A stretch of 64,000 bases of DNA from Burkholderiaceae bacterium (GTDB taxonomy: Bacteria > Pseudomonadota > Gammaproteobacteria > Burkholderiales > Burkholderiaceae_E). This document shows positions 1 through 13,765 of this stretch, in pieces. The DNA lies in contig JAGXFR010000022.1 in NCBI GenBank assembly GCA_024637155.1, forward strand, positions 85,917 through 149,916, read 5' to 3'. The notes under the pieces were generated by a model that was not told the DNA's origin, searched no databases, and worked only from the letters and a program-made list of their open reading frames with translations. The first letter of the stretch is position 1, and the number at the start of each line of letters is the position of its first letter. The position numbers were made by a program, and so were the translations under genes.

Positions 1-701
1 TCGGGAAGGTGACACAGGCCGACCCGGCGACTCTCGGACTCGACGAAGACCGGTCGCGCGGGATCCAGCGCGCGCAGGGACGCCCAGATGCGGCTTTCGA
101 AGGCCTTCTGTCCGGGTTGCGGGCGATCGGGCAGGGGCCCAAGCACCGAGCCACGGTGCTCTGCGAGAGCTTCCAGGTCCAGGATCTGCGCCCCGAGCGC
201 GTCGGCGTGCTGGAGGATTTGACTCTTGCCGCTGCCGGTGCGTCCGGCGAGAACGATGAACGTGAAGCGCTCCGGCAAGGTGACGAGGTCCTGCAGCACG
301 CGCCGCCGGTACGCGCGGTAGCCCCCGTCGAGAACGCTGGTGCGCCACCCGATGCGCGCCAGCACGGTGGCCAGCGCGCCCGAGCGGTTCCCGCCGCGCC
401 AGCAGTAGACCAGGGGACGAAACTCGCGCGGACGATCGGCGAGCGGCCCGCCGAGGATGCCGGCGATGTTGGCGCACACGAGTGCGGCGCCGCGCCGACG
501 GGCCTCGAAAGCGGACTGCTGTCGATCCTGCGTGCCGACTTCGGCGCGCTGGGCGTCGTCGAGCACGGGCAGGTTGATCGCGCCCGGCAGGTGATCCTCG
601 GCGTATTCCCCGGGGCTGCGCACGTCGATGATGGCGTCGAACTCGCCGAGGCGCGCCACGCACTCGTCGATGGAGAGCGAAAGCGGATCGCGGGACGTCA
701 T
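1..701 (-). CDS. mnmH: tRNA 2-selenouridine synthase MnmH (SelU), 3' end cut by window
   Basis: Partial gene: the start is inside the window and the C-terminus lies beyond base 1, leaving about 233 of the usual 350-370 residues. An N-terminal rhodanese domain carries the active-site loop YCWRGGNRS (Cys near residue 100), followed by a P-loop GRTGSGKS near residues 153-160. Rhodanese plus P-loop in this order is the MnmH architecture. The family converts 2-thiouridine at the wobble position of Lys, Glu and Gln tRNAs to 2-selenouridine through a geranylated intermediate, using selenophosphate from SelD, which is not in view. It is divergent from the DUF1178 gene. The ATG at 701 begins directly before the rhodanese fold. 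Confidence 0.88.
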   Translation of the reverse strand, partial: MTSRDPLSLSIDECVARLGEFDAIIDVRSPGEYAEDHLPGAINLPVLDDAQRAEVGTQDRQQSAFEARRRGAALVCANIAGILGGPLADRPREFRPLVYCWRGGNRSGALATVLARIGWRTSVLDGGYRAYRRRVLQDLVTLPERFTFIVLAGRTGSGKSQILQHADALGAQILDLEALAEHRGSVLGPLPDRPQPGQKAFESRIWASLRALDPARPVFVESESRRVGLCHLP

Positions 702-808
702 GCGGCCGCCGCGCAGCGGCCCGCGCGCGTGGGTCGGACGCGCCCGCGCGCCACCCGGCGCGCAGTGCGAACCCGGGTCTGCACCGTGGTCATCGGCGGG
801 TTTGGCCT

Positions 809-853
809 TACAATGACAGGGAAGAACATGATCATGGGCAGGAGCGCAGGAGA
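809..853 (+). promoter_or_regulatory. Probable promoter and RBS for the DUF1178 gene
   Basis: A TACAAT -10 box at 809-814 lies in the gap between the divergent mnmH and DUF1178 genes. The -35 is poor (TGGTCA-like around 787-792). A purine-rich Shine-Dalgarno AGGAGA at 848-853 precedes the ATG at 857. Confidence 0.4.
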
Positions 854-856
854 GCA

Positions 857-1300
857 ATGAAGGTATTCGATCTCAGCTGTCAGGACGACCACCGGTTCGA
901 GGGATGGTTTGCCTCTGCCGAGGAGTATGACACCCAGCTGAATTCGGGCCTGCTCGTGTGTCCGATGTGCGGCAGCGAGAAGATCCGCAAGCTGCCGGCC
1001 GCGCCACACCTGAGTCTGAGCCGCGAGCCCGGCGCCGCATCCCCGGCGGCCGCGAGTGCCAGCACCGGAATCAAGCAGGCGCAGGCGTCGTGGCTGCGGG
1101 TGGCGCGCCAGATTGTCGAGAACACCGACGACGTCGGCGAGGCGTTCAGCGACGAAGCGCGCCGGATCCACTATCACGAGGTGCCGACGCGCGGCATCCG
1201 TGGCGTGGCGACGGCTGCCGAACGGGCGGAACTCGAGGAAGAAGGCATCGAGGTGTTCGCGTTTCCGCTTCCCAAGGCAGCCAAGACGCCGTTGCAGTGA
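857..1300 (+). CDS. DUF1178 family protein
   Basis: A 147-residue protein of the DUF1178 family, which is common in alpha- and betaproteobacteria and has no established function. The N-terminus MKVFDLSCQDDHRFEGWF and a CPMCGS pair about 30 residues later suggest a small zinc-binding fold, with the first Cys as a possible further ligand. The middle is Ala/Ser-rich and the C-terminal half is predicted helical and acidic. The start is fixed by a good Shine-Dalgarno. It stands alone between divergent mnmH and a convergent GST gene, so context gives no functional hint. Confidence 0.85.
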   Translation: MKVFDLSCQDDHRFEGWFASAEEYDTQLNSGLLVCPMCGSEKIRKLPAAPHLSLSREPGAASPAAASASTGIKQAQASWLRVARQIVENTDDVGEAFSDEARRIHYHEVPTRGIRGVATAAERAELEEEGIEVFAFPLPKAAKTPLQ

Positions 1301-1322
1301 TCGGCGACGCGCATCGCGCGCT

Positions 1323-2018
1323 TCAGTGTTTCCGGTACTGCTCGTCCCCGAAGAGGTTCGCCCTGGCCTGCGGGTCGAGCAGCGGTCGGCGCTGGTCGGC
1401 GAGCACCTGAACGGCGCGTTGCACCGCCGGGCGCGCTGCGATGCGCTCGAACCACTTTGCCACGTGGGGATAGTCGGCGAAATCGATGCCCTGATTCGCG
1501 TGTGAACGCGTCCACGGCCAGATTGCCATGTCGGCGATGGTGTAGGAGCGGCCTGAGACGAACGCGCCGGTCTGCGCCAGGCGCTTGTCGATGACGCCGT
1601 AGAGCCGCGCCGCCTCCTTCGTGTAGCGCTGCACCGCATATTCGATGCGCTCGGGCGCGTAGATGCGGAAGTGATGCGCCTGGCCGAGCATCGGCCCGAC
1701 GGTGCCCATCTGAAACATCAGCCATTCGAGCGTGCGATAGCGCTCCCGGTCGGAGCGCGGCAGGAAGCGCCCGGTCTTCCCGGCCAGGTACAGCAGAATC
1801 GCGCCCGACTCGAAGAGCGAGAACGGTTTTCCGTCCGGACCCTCGGAGTCGACGATGGCCGGGATCTTGTTGTTCGGGCTGATCGCCAGGAAGGCCGGGT
1901 CGAACTGCTCCCCGGCGCCGATGTCCACCCCGTGCACGGCGTAGGGCAGCGCGCACTCCTCGAGCATGATGTGCACCTTGTGGCCGTTCGGCGTCGCCCA
2001 GCTGTAGAGATCGATCAT
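1323..2018 (-). CDS. Glutathione S-transferase, YfcG/YghU-like
   Basis: A 231-residue soluble GST. The N-terminal thioredoxin-fold half begins MIDLYSWATPNGHKVHIMLE and contains the cis-proline/glutathione-binding segment NNKIPAIVD and the ESGAILLYLA stretch; the C-terminal half is all-helical. The TPNG active-site region resembles the E. coli YfcG/YghU group, which acts as glutathione-dependent disulfide oxidoreductases rather than classical transferases. The gene follows the APH-like kinase gene by 18 bp on the same strand and is probably the last gene of that short operon. The substrate is unknown. Confidence 0.85.
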   Translation of the reverse strand: MIDLYSWATPNGHKVHIMLEECALPYAVHGVDIGAGEQFDPAFLAISPNNKIPAIVDSEGPDGKPFSLFESGAILLYLAGKTGRFLPRSDRERYRTLEWLMFQMGTVGPMLGQAHHFRIYAPERIEYAVQRYTKEAARLYGVIDKRLAQTGAFVSGRSYTIADMAIWPWTRSHANQGIDFADYPHVAKWFERIAARPAVQRAVQVLADQRRPLLDPQARANLFGDEQYRKH

Positions 2019-2036
2019 GTTCCGTCCTCGGGCGGG

Positions 2037-3131
2037 TCACTCGACCCGTTGTGCGATTTTCCATCCCATCTCGGCGAGCGGGCGCGCGCGGCGCCCGGCG
2101 TCGCGGGCCTGCTGGCTCGAGGCCGTGCCGTCGACGACCCGGCGCATGATCCCCTGCAGGATCCCGGCGAGGCGGAACAGGTTGTAGGCGAGGTAGAAGT
2201 CCCAGTTCCCGATTTCGGTGCGCCCGGTGCGCTGGCAATAGCGGGCCACGTACTCGGTTTCCGAGGGAATCCCGAGTTCGGCCAGATCCAGCCCCGCGAT
2301 CCCGCGGAACTCGCCGGGGGCGATGTGAAAGCCCATGCAGTGGTACGAGAAATCGGCCAGCGGATGCCCGAGCGTCGAGAGTTCCCAGTCGAGGATCGCG
2401 AGGATCCGCGGCGCGTCGGGCGCGAAGACCAGGTTGTCGAGCCGGTAGTCACCATGCACGATCGCGGTCTCGTCGCCCGGCGGGATATGCGCCGGCAGCC
2501 ATTCGATCAGCCGGTCCATCGCTTCGATGGTCTCGGTTTCCGAGGCGCGGTACTGCCGGCTCCAGCGATCGATTTGGCGCGCGAAATAGTTGCCCGGCTT
2601 GCCGAAATTGGCCAGCCCGACCGCCGCCGGATCGACCGCGTGCAGGGCGGCGATCACGCGGTTCATCTCGTCATAGATCGCGTGACGCTCGGACTTGGTC
2701 ATTCCCGGGAGCGACTGTTCCCAGAGCACCCGGCCGGCGACGAACTCCATCACGAAGAACGCGCGACCGATCACGCCTTCGTCCTCGCACAGGCAGTACA
2801 CCTCGGGAACCGGAACGCCGGTGCCGGCGAGCCCCTTCATCACCGCGAACTCCCGCTCGACCGCGTGCGCGGAAGGCAGCAGGCGCGCCGCGGGTCCGGG
2901 TTTGGTGCGCATCACCCAGGTGCGCCCGGGACCCACGAGCTTGTAGGTCGGGTTCGACTGCCCGCCGCGGAACTGTTCGACCGACAGCGGGCCGCGAAAG
3001 CCCGGCAGATGCTCGTGCAGCCAGGCTTCGAGCGCGGGTACATCGAAGCGGTGCCGCTCGGCCACCTCCATGGTGCCGACGAAGGTGTCGCCGGGCCGCG
3101 CCGCGGGCTTGTCGTCCGATCCTGCCGTCAT
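2037..3131 (-). CDS. APH-type phosphotransferase, ACAD10/LvaA-like kinase
   Basis: A 364-residue protein with the aminoglycoside-phosphotransferase/choline-kinase fold. Visible are a nucleotide-binding glycine loop (QFRGGQSNPTYKL, about 54-66), the catalytic loop HGDYRLDN (226-233) and the metal-binding DWE (248-250) followed by STLGHPLADF. This subgroup is related to the kinase domain of ACAD10/11 and to LvaA, which phosphorylate hydroxyacyl-CoAs during 4-hydroxyacid breakdown; it is not an antibiotic-resistance enzyme. Its ATG overlaps the stop of the upstream histidine phosphatase gene (ATGA), and a 3-hydroxyacyl-CoA dehydrogenase lies just before that. A role in acyl-CoA metabolism is therefore likely, but the substrate is inference. 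Confidence 0.82.
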   Translation of the reverse strand: MTAGSDDKPAARPGDTFVGTMEVAERHRFDVPALEAWLHEHLPGFRGPLSVEQFRGGQSNPTYKLVGPGRTWVMRTKPGPAARLLPSAHAVEREFAVMKGLAGTGVPVPEVYCLCEDEGVIGRAFFVMEFVAGRVLWEQSLPGMTKSERHAIYDEMNRVIAALHAVDPAAVGLANFGKPGNYFARQIDRWSRQYRASETETIEAMDRLIEWLPAHIPPGDETAIVHGDYRLDNLVFAPDAPRILAILDWELSTLGHPLADFSYHCMGFHIAPGEFRGIAGLDLAELGIPSETEYVARYCQRTGRTEIGNWDFYLAYNLFRLAGILQGIMRRVVDGTASSQQARDAGRRARPLAEMGWKIAQRVE

Positions 3132-3832
3132 GCTTTCCTCCCGACCAGATACTGTTCGAGCAACTCTTCCATCGTCGTGCGGCGCGCGCCGTGCTGGAGC
3201 AGGTCGGCGGCGAAGACGTTCACGTAGCGCACGACCCAGTCGCGCGCGGCCTCGCCGACGTCGAGCGCGTTGATGCAGGCGGGCGCCTGCTGCAGGCCGC
3301 CGAGCAGGTGCTGCTCGCCGGTGAGCGCCCAGGACAGGATCACGCGATTGACCCCGCCGTGCAACACCAGCAGCGCGTTCTGCCAGTCGTCGTGGGTGCG
3401 CAGGCGCTCGATCGCCGGGACCACGCGCGCAACCAGTTCACCGACCGTCTCCCCGCCCAGAAAGCGCGTTTCGGGACCGGGGCAGCCTTCGAGCGAACCG
3501 AGGAACGCGTCGCGCAACTCGTCGTCGCGCAATCGCGAGAGCGCGCCACCGCGGATCTCGACGAGCTCGGGCCAGCTCTCGCGTTCGCCGCGCATCCCCA
3601 TCTCGGCGAGCACCAGGTCGGCAGTCTCAACGGTGCGCGCGAGGCCGCTGACGATCACGCGATCGAACGCGACCCCGGCGCCGGCGAACATCGCGCCGGC
3701 GGCCCGCGCCTCACGTCGCCCCTTCTCGTTGAGCGGCGCGCCATCGGGCTCGAGGGGACGACCGCGCTCGTCGAAGTAGGTGACGCTTCCGTGGCGCATC
3801 AGGTAGATGCGGCGCCGCGCTGAGCCGCTCAT
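3128..3832 (-). CDS. Histidine phosphatase family protein (phosphoglycerate-mutase-like)
   Basis: A 234-residue protein of the histidine phosphatase superfamily. The phosphohistidine motif RHG is at residues 13-15 of the chosen start, and a second conserved His lies in the LLVLHGGVNRVIL segment. I chose the ATG at 3832 because the RHG motif should lie within about 15 residues of the N-terminus; an upstream in-frame ATG at 3886 would overlap the preceding dehydrogenase. Only 2 bp separate it from the dehydrogenase stop, and it overlaps the APH-like kinase start by 4 bp. A phosphatase next to a small-molecule kinase suggests action on the same phosphorylated intermediate, but this is inference. 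Confidence 0.85.
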   Translation of the reverse strand: MSGSARRRIYLMRHGSVTYFDERGRPLEPDGAPLNEKGRREARAAGAMFAGAGVAFDRVIVSGLARTVETADLVLAEMGMRGERESWPELVEIRGGALSRLRDDELRDAFLGSLEGCPGPETRFLGGETVGELVARVVPAIERLRTHDDWQNALLVLHGGVNRVILSWALTGEQHLLGGLQQAPACINALDVGEAARDWVVRYVNVFAADLLQHGARRTTMEELLEQYLVGRKA

Positions 3833-3834
3833 GC

Positions 3835-5370
3835 TCAATCCGCGTGGTGCAGCGACAGGCCGAGCAGTGCACGACGGCGCAACCACTGCGAGGGGCGGTA
3901 GCGCGGGTCGCCGGTGACCGCGTGCATGCCTTCGAGAATCGCCGCGATCGTCGCTGCTCCGAGCGTGTCGCCCATCTCGAGCGGCCCTGCCGGATAACCG
4001 AGACCGGCGCGTACCGCGGCGTCGATATCCTCGGGCGCAGCGATGCGCTGCTGCGCGATCTCGCAGCCGATCGACACGATCATCGCGATCACGCGCTGTG
4101 CGATGAATCCGGGGCTGTCGCGCAGCACGCTGACCGCGGCCCCGTCGCTGCCGAAGAGCGCGCGCGCGGCTTCCAGAAACGCGGGCCGGGTCGCCGGCGT
4201 GGGCATAAGCACCCGGCGCCGGCAGTTTCCGGGCGCATGCTCGAAGAGCGTGTCGAGCGCGACCGCGCGGGTTGCGTCGAGACCGGCCGCCGCGGCGGTC
4301 GCGTCGAGCCCGAGGGGCGCGAGCAGAATCAGCGCCTGCTCCGAAGGTTGACTCCCGCCTTCGAGCGTTGCGCCGAGCGCGGACGCGGTGGCGCCCAGCG
4401 CTGCGGCACGTTCACCGTCGGGCACCCAGACGGGAGGCAGGGCGCCGGTGACAGGCGCCACGGGTTCGTCGATCAGGATCGGCTGGTTTTCGTCGTAGCG
4501 GTAGAAGCCCTCGCCCGACTTGCGGCCGAGCAGTCCGCCGGCCAGGCGCTGTGCGGTGAGCACCGACGGGCGGAAGCGCGGCTCGTCGTAGAACTGGCGG
4601 TAGATCGACTCCATCACCGGGTGCGAGACATCCAGCGCAGTCAGGTCGAGCAGTTCGAAGGGGCCGAGCCGGAAACCGTTGCCGCCGAAACGCACCTGCT
4701 CGCGCAGGATCCGGTCGATGGTCGGCGCATCGGCAACGCCTTCGCTCAGCGCCTTGAGCGCCTCGGTGCCGTAGCCGCGGCCGGCGTGATTGACGAGGAA
4801 TCCGGGGGTGTCGGCGGCGACCACGGCCCGATGCCCGCTGGAGCGCACCAGCGCGCTCAGGCGCTCGAGTACCGCCGCGTCGGTGCGTACGCCCGGGATG
4901 ACCTCGACGACCTTCATCAGCGGCACGGGGTTGAAGAAGTGGATTCCGGCGACGCGCCCCGGGTGGGTGCAGGCTGCCGCGATCGCCGTGACCGAGAGCG
5001 ACGAGGTATTCGTCGCCAGCACCGCATCGGATCCGACGATGGCCTCGAGTCGCGCGAATAGCGCACGCTTCGCATCGAGCCGCTCGACGATTGCCTCGAT
5101 CACCAATTCGCAGCCCGCCAGTCCTTCCAGCTGATCTGCCACGGCGATGCGCCCGCGGGCGCCCTGGGCCTCTTCCGCGGACATCTTGCCCTTCTGGGTG
5201 AGGCGCTCGAAGGTCGCGCCGAGTTCACGCAGCGCATTCGCACTCGCGTCGGGCTGGGTATCGTGAAGCCGGATGTCGCAGCCGCACTGGGCGAAGAGCT
5301 GGGCAATGCCGCGGCCCATCGCGCCGGCACCGACGACGCCGATTCGCTGGAAAGGAGGGTGCTTGGACAT
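3835..5370 (-). CDS. 3-hydroxyacyl-CoA dehydrogenase, two-domain PaaH type
   Basis: A 511-residue NAD-dependent 3-hydroxyacyl-CoA dehydrogenase. The Rossmann motif GVVGAGAMGRGIA lies near residues 11-23, with NTSSLS and the catalytic-His segment GIHFFNPVPLMKVVEV, then a dimerisation domain, a linker, and a second 3HCDH C-terminal domain near 420-510. That duplicated C-terminus is the PaaH/FadB2-long arrangement seen in phenylacetate and other aromatic or fatty acid pathways. The start at 5370 places the dinucleotide motif at the usual distance from the N-terminus. It heads a four-gene minus-strand group (dehydrogenase, histidine phosphatase, APH-like kinase, GST). No other paa genes are in the window, so the exact pathway is open. 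Confidence 0.87.
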   Translation of the reverse strand: MSKHPPFQRIGVVGAGAMGRGIAQLFAQCGCDIRLHDTQPDASANALRELGATFERLTQKGKMSAEEAQGARGRIAVADQLEGLAGCELVIEAIVERLDAKRALFARLEAIVGSDAVLATNTSSLSVTAIAAACTHPGRVAGIHFFNPVPLMKVVEVIPGVRTDAAVLERLSALVRSSGHRAVVAADTPGFLVNHAGRGYGTEALKALSEGVADAPTIDRILREQVRFGGNGFRLGPFELLDLTALDVSHPVMESIYRQFYDEPRFRPSVLTAQRLAGGLLGRKSGEGFYRYDENQPILIDEPVAPVTGALPPVWVPDGERAAALGATASALGATLEGGSQPSEQALILLAPLGLDATAAAAGLDATRAVALDTLFEHAPGNCRRRVLMPTPATRPAFLEAARALFGSDGAAVSVLRDSPGFIAQRVIAMIVSIGCEIAQQRIAAPEDIDAAVRAGLGYPAGPLEMGDTLGAATIAAILEGMHAVTGDPRYRPSQWLRRRALLGLSLHHAD

Positions 5371-5552
5371 GGGAACGATCTCCGGATGTCCCGTCGGCAA
5401 CGGGTGCCGACCGGGCGCTGAGCGGATGCTGGGTGTCGCGTCGATTGTAAGCGAGGCCTCGCAACGTCGCACTCGGCTACACTCCATCGGGGCACAGGCC
5501 GCCGCCCGCTGCGGGCGGCGTCGCGCGTTCAACCGCTGCATCGGAGAGCACG

Positions 5553-6203
5553 ATGATCGAACTGGTGGGTTTCGCCGCGAGCAACTACTACAACAAGGTC
5601 AAGCTCGCGCTTCTCGAGAAGGGGATTCCGTTTCAGGAGCAGCTCAACTGGGCGAGCAAGGACGAGGAAACGCTCGCCTGCAGTCCGCTGGGCAAGGTGC
5701 CGTTCCTTCGTACGGAGCACGGCGCGCTGTGCGAATCGCAGGTGATTCTCGAGTACCTCGAAGCCGCGTACCCGCAGCCTGCGCTGCTGCCGGCCGATCC
5801 GTTCCAGGCTGCGAAGGTGCGCGAGCTGTGCTGGTTTCTCGACGTGCACGTGGAACTGGTCGCGCGTCGCCTCTACGGGCAGGCGTTCTTCGGAAAGACC
5901 GCGAGCGCCGAGGTGATCGAGGCGACGCGTGGCGAACTCGCGCGCAACATCGCCGCGTTTGCGCGCCTGGCGAAATTCGCTCCCTATATCGCGGGTGACA
6001 CCTTTACGCTGGGCGACTGCGTGGCGGTGGTCCACCTGCCGGTGATTTCGATGGCCACCGTGCGGATCTACGGCGAGGATTTCCTCTCCGCTCTGCCGGT
6101 GAAGCCGTACATGAAATTTCTCGGAGAGCGTGTAAGCGTCCAGCAGGTGAGCGCGGAGCGCAAGGCGAATTCCGAACTGATGGCGAGCCGCACGCGCAAG
6201 TAG
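5553..6203 (+). CDS. Glutathione S-transferase family protein
   Basis: A 216-residue GST with N-terminal motif MIELVGFAASNYYNKVKLAL, the cis-Pro segment GKVPFL and the ESQVILEYLE glutathione-binding stretch, then a helical C-terminal domain ending GDTFTLGDC. The Ser/Asn-Tyr active-site region differs from the GST at 1323-2018, so the two are separate paralogues, not a duplication. It is divergent from the dehydrogenase operon across about 180 bp and convergent with the ABC-F gene. The substrate is not deducible. Confidence 0.83.
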   Translation: MIELVGFAASNYYNKVKLALLEKGIPFQEQLNWASKDEETLACSPLGKVPFLRTEHGALCESQVILEYLEAAYPQPALLPADPFQAAKVRELCWFLDVHVELVARRLYGQAFFGKTASAEVIEATRGELARNIAAFARLAKFAPYIAGDTFTLGDCVAVVHLPVISMATVRIYGEDFLSALPVKPYMKFLGERVSVQQVSAERKANSELMASRTRK

Positions 6204-6273
6204 ACGCAGTGCGGGGCCGGTGACGCGTCGCGGCTGCGCCGGAAGTCGCCGTGGCCGACAACGGGTAGCGGAC

Positions 6274-10405
<4,132 letters not shown>

Positions 10406-11671
10406 TCAGATATTGAGCAGGAATTCGGAGAAGGACGGCGGGTTCGGTTCGCGTCGCTCGCCCGGGGCCGGGGGGGGCGAATGAAGTGCCCCATAGGCGT
10501 CGTCGGGCGGGGCAACGGTGGCCGGCACGCCGAGGGACTCGATGTCGGCGGCGTGCTGCTGCCCGGCGAAGGGCGACGGCGCCGCTGCAGGGGCGGCCGA
10601 GGGTTGGGCCGGCATCGCCTCGACGTTTTCCAGCATCCACAGCAGGTTCGTGGCCGAGTCGGCATGCAGCATCGCTTCTTCGCGGGTGATCCGCTTGGCG
10701 GCAACCAGGCGCACGAGGGCCTGCTCGAAGGTCACCGAGCCCGTCGCCAGGCTCTTCTCCATCGCCTCCTTGATGTCGCTGATGCGGCCGTGCTCGATCA
10801 ATTCGGCGATATGCGTGGTGTTCAGCAGCACCTCGACCGCGGGGATGCGCGTCTCATTGTGCGAGCGCACCAGGCGCTGGGAGACGATCGCCTTGAGCGT
10901 CGCCGACAGATCCGCGAGCACGATGCGTCGGTTCTCGGGCGGGTAGAAGCTCACGATGCGCGTGAGCGCGTGGTAGGCGTTGTTCGCGTGCATCGTCGAG
11001 ACCACCAGATGTCCGGACTGCGCGTAGGCGATCGCCTGGGACATCGTGTCGGGATCGCGAATCTCGCCGATCAGGATGCAGTCCGGGGCCTGGCGCATCG
11101 CGGCACGCAGCGCGACCGCCAGCGATTCGGTGTCCGTGCCGATCTGGCGCTGGTTGACGATCGAGCGCCGGTTGCGGAACGTGAATTCGATCGGATCCTC
11201 GATCGTCAGGATGTGCCCGGCGCGCTCCGCATTGCGGTAGTTGAGCAGCGATGCGAGCGTCGTCGATTTGCCCGACCCGGCCGCCCCCACGACGAGCATC
11301 AGGCCGCGGCGCAGGACGATCAGTTCATTGAGGAACTCGGGCAGTCCCAGGGATGCCGACGTCGGGATGTCGCCCGGAATGTAGCGGATCACCGCGCTGG
11401 TCGTGCCGCGCTGGCGGAAGATGTTGATGCGGAAGGTGCCGACGCCGGCGAGCCCGTAGCCTGCGGTGAGTTCCCAGGTACGCTCGAACTCTGCCCACTG
11501 CTCCTCGGAGACGATTTCGCGCATCAGGCTGCGGATGCGCTCCGGATCCAGCTTCTTCTCGCTGGCGGCGACCACCGCCCCGTTGACCTTGATCATCACC
11601 GGCGAGCCGGGCGAGAGGAACAGGTCCGAGGCCTTGCGCTCGGCCATCAGCTGCAGAAGTCGTTCCATCAT
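10406..11671 (-). CDS. pilU: Type IV pilus retraction ATPase PilU (PilT/PilU family)
   Basis: A 421-residue hexameric secretion ATPase. An N-terminal PAS-like domain is followed by Walker A GAAGSGKST (129-137), the Asp box around EDPIEF, Walker B CILIGEIRD and a His-box region. The Pro/Ala-rich C-terminal extension ending PSFSEFLLNI is longer than in PilT and points to PilU, the accessory retraction motor that needs PilT for function. No pilT is in the window. The start is one of two adjacent ATGs (11671 or 11668) behind a GAGGAG Shine-Dalgarno. It lies 13 bp after dapD and about 70 bp before dapE, inside the dap cluster. Confidence 0.88.
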   Translation of the reverse strand: MMERLLQLMAERKASDLFLSPGSPVMIKVNGAVVAASEKKLDPERIRSLMREIVSEEQWAEFERTWELTAGYGLAGVGTFRINIFRQRGTTSAVIRYIPGDIPTSASLGLPEFLNELIVLRRGLMLVVGAAGSGKSTTLASLLNYRNAERAGHILTIEDPIEFTFRNRRSIVNQRQIGTDTESLAVALRAAMRQAPDCILIGEIRDPDTMSQAIAYAQSGHLVVSTMHANNAYHALTRIVSFYPPENRRIVLADLSATLKAIVSQRLVRSHNETRIPAVEVLLNTTHIAELIEHGRISDIKEAMEKSLATGSVTFEQALVRLVAAKRITREEAMLHADSATNLLWMLENVEAMPAQPSAAPAAAPSPFAGQQHAADIESLGVPATVAPPDDAYGALHSPPPAPGERREPNPPSFSEFLLNI

Positions 11672-11684
11672 CGCCCTGTGCTCC

Positions 11685-12502
<818 letters not shown>

Positions 12503-12506
<4 letters not shown>

Positions 12507-13717
12507 GGTCTTGGCTGTGTCGTGGTGGGAAACGCGGAGGTGAACGCGACGATTCGGCGCGCCGCTTCGAGACAGTTCTCGAGGCTGTCGACCAGGGCGA
12601 TCCGGATGAAACCGCGCCCTGGATTGCGGCCGCCGTGCTCGCGCGCGAGGAGGCTGCCGGGAAGGGTCAGGACATGAAACTGGCGGTACAGCTCGCGGCA
12701 GTACGCCACGTCGTCGTCCCCCGGCACGGGCGCCCAGAGATAGAAGCCCGCCTGCGGCCGGCCGGTGTCGAGCACGCTGGCGATCAGCGGGGTGACCGCG
12801 TCGAACTTGGCGCGATAGAGCGCGCGGTTGGCGCGCACATGCTCCTCGTCGTTCCAGGCGGCGATCGACGCGGCCTGCACCGTGGGGCCCATCGCGCTGC
12901 CGTGGTAGGTCCGGTACAGAAGAAAGGGTGCCAGCAGCGCCGGGTCGCCGGCAACGAAGCCCGAACGCAGGCCCGGTGCGTTGGAGCGCTTGGACAGGCT
13001 CGAAAACGCCACCAGTCCCCGGTTCCCCGCGCCGAGACGATGCGCGGCTTCGAGCACGCCAAGGGGCGCCTGGCCTTCCTCGAAGTAGATCTCCGAGTAG
13101 CACTCGTCGGAGGCGATCGCGAAACCGTGACGCTCGCGCAGCGCGAAGAGCTCCGCCCATTGCGCGAGCGGCATCACGGCCCCGGTCGGATTTCCCGGTG
13201 AGCAGACGTAGAGCAGCCGGGTGCGCTCCCAGACCGCTGCGGGCACGCCCGACCAGTCGCACTGGAAGTCGTTCGTGGGCGACTGCTCGACGAAGTAGGG
13301 CTCGGCGCCTGCGAGCAGGGCCGCCCCCTCGTAGATCTGATAGAAGGGGTTCGGGCACACGACCCGCGCTCCGCCGCTCGGATCGATGACGGCTTGCGCA
13401 AAGGAGAACAGCGCCTCGCGCGAGCCGTTGACCGGCAGCACCTCGCGCGCCGGGTCGACCCCGGGCAGGGCGTAGCGGCGTTCAATCCAACCCGCGATGG
13501 CCGTGCGCAGCGCCTCGCTGCCCGCCGTGGGCGGGTAGCTCGACATGCCGTCGAGGTTGGCGACCAGCGCATCACGCAGCACCGCGGGGGTGGGGTGACG
13601 CGGTTCGCCGAGCGAGAGGTTGATCGGCGTGTGCCCGGCAGAGGGCTCGACCCCGCGCAGAATCTCGCGCAGACGCTCGAATGGATAGGGTTGCAGCAAC
13701 TTGAGACGTGGGTTCAA
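12503..13717 (-). CDS. dapC: Succinyldiaminopimelate transaminase DapC
   Basis: A 404-residue fold-type I PLP aminotransferase that converts N-succinyl-2-amino-6-ketopimelate to N-succinyl-L,L-DAP. The PLP lysine lies in [17 protein letters not shown], with CSPGNPTGA and [10 protein letters not shown] upstream as in the betaproteobacterial DapC group. The start is a TTG at 13717 (reading [16 protein letters not shown]), supported by a GGAG at 13724-13727. It heads the dapC-dapD-pilU-dapE-prmB-ABC-F run. A small hairpin covers part of the Shine-Dalgarno (see finding). Confidence 0.92.
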
Positions 13718-13749
13718 GAGTTCTCCGTAAGATACGGATTCATATAGGC

Positions 13750-13755
13750 TTTATA
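13750..13755 (-). promoter_or_regulatory. Candidate -10 box for the dapC operon
   Basis: TATAAA on the minus strand in the 48-bp gap between queF and dapC; a second AT-rich TATATG follows. No good -35 is visible because the spacer runs into the 3' end of queF. This is the only AT-rich patch before dapC. Confidence 0.3.
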
Positions 13756-13765
13756 AGCAGCGCAT

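Noticed and set aside
2037..3131. APH-fold protein as an aminoglycoside resistance gene
   Set aside because: Sequence and neighbours fit the ACAD10/LvaA-like metabolic subgroup.
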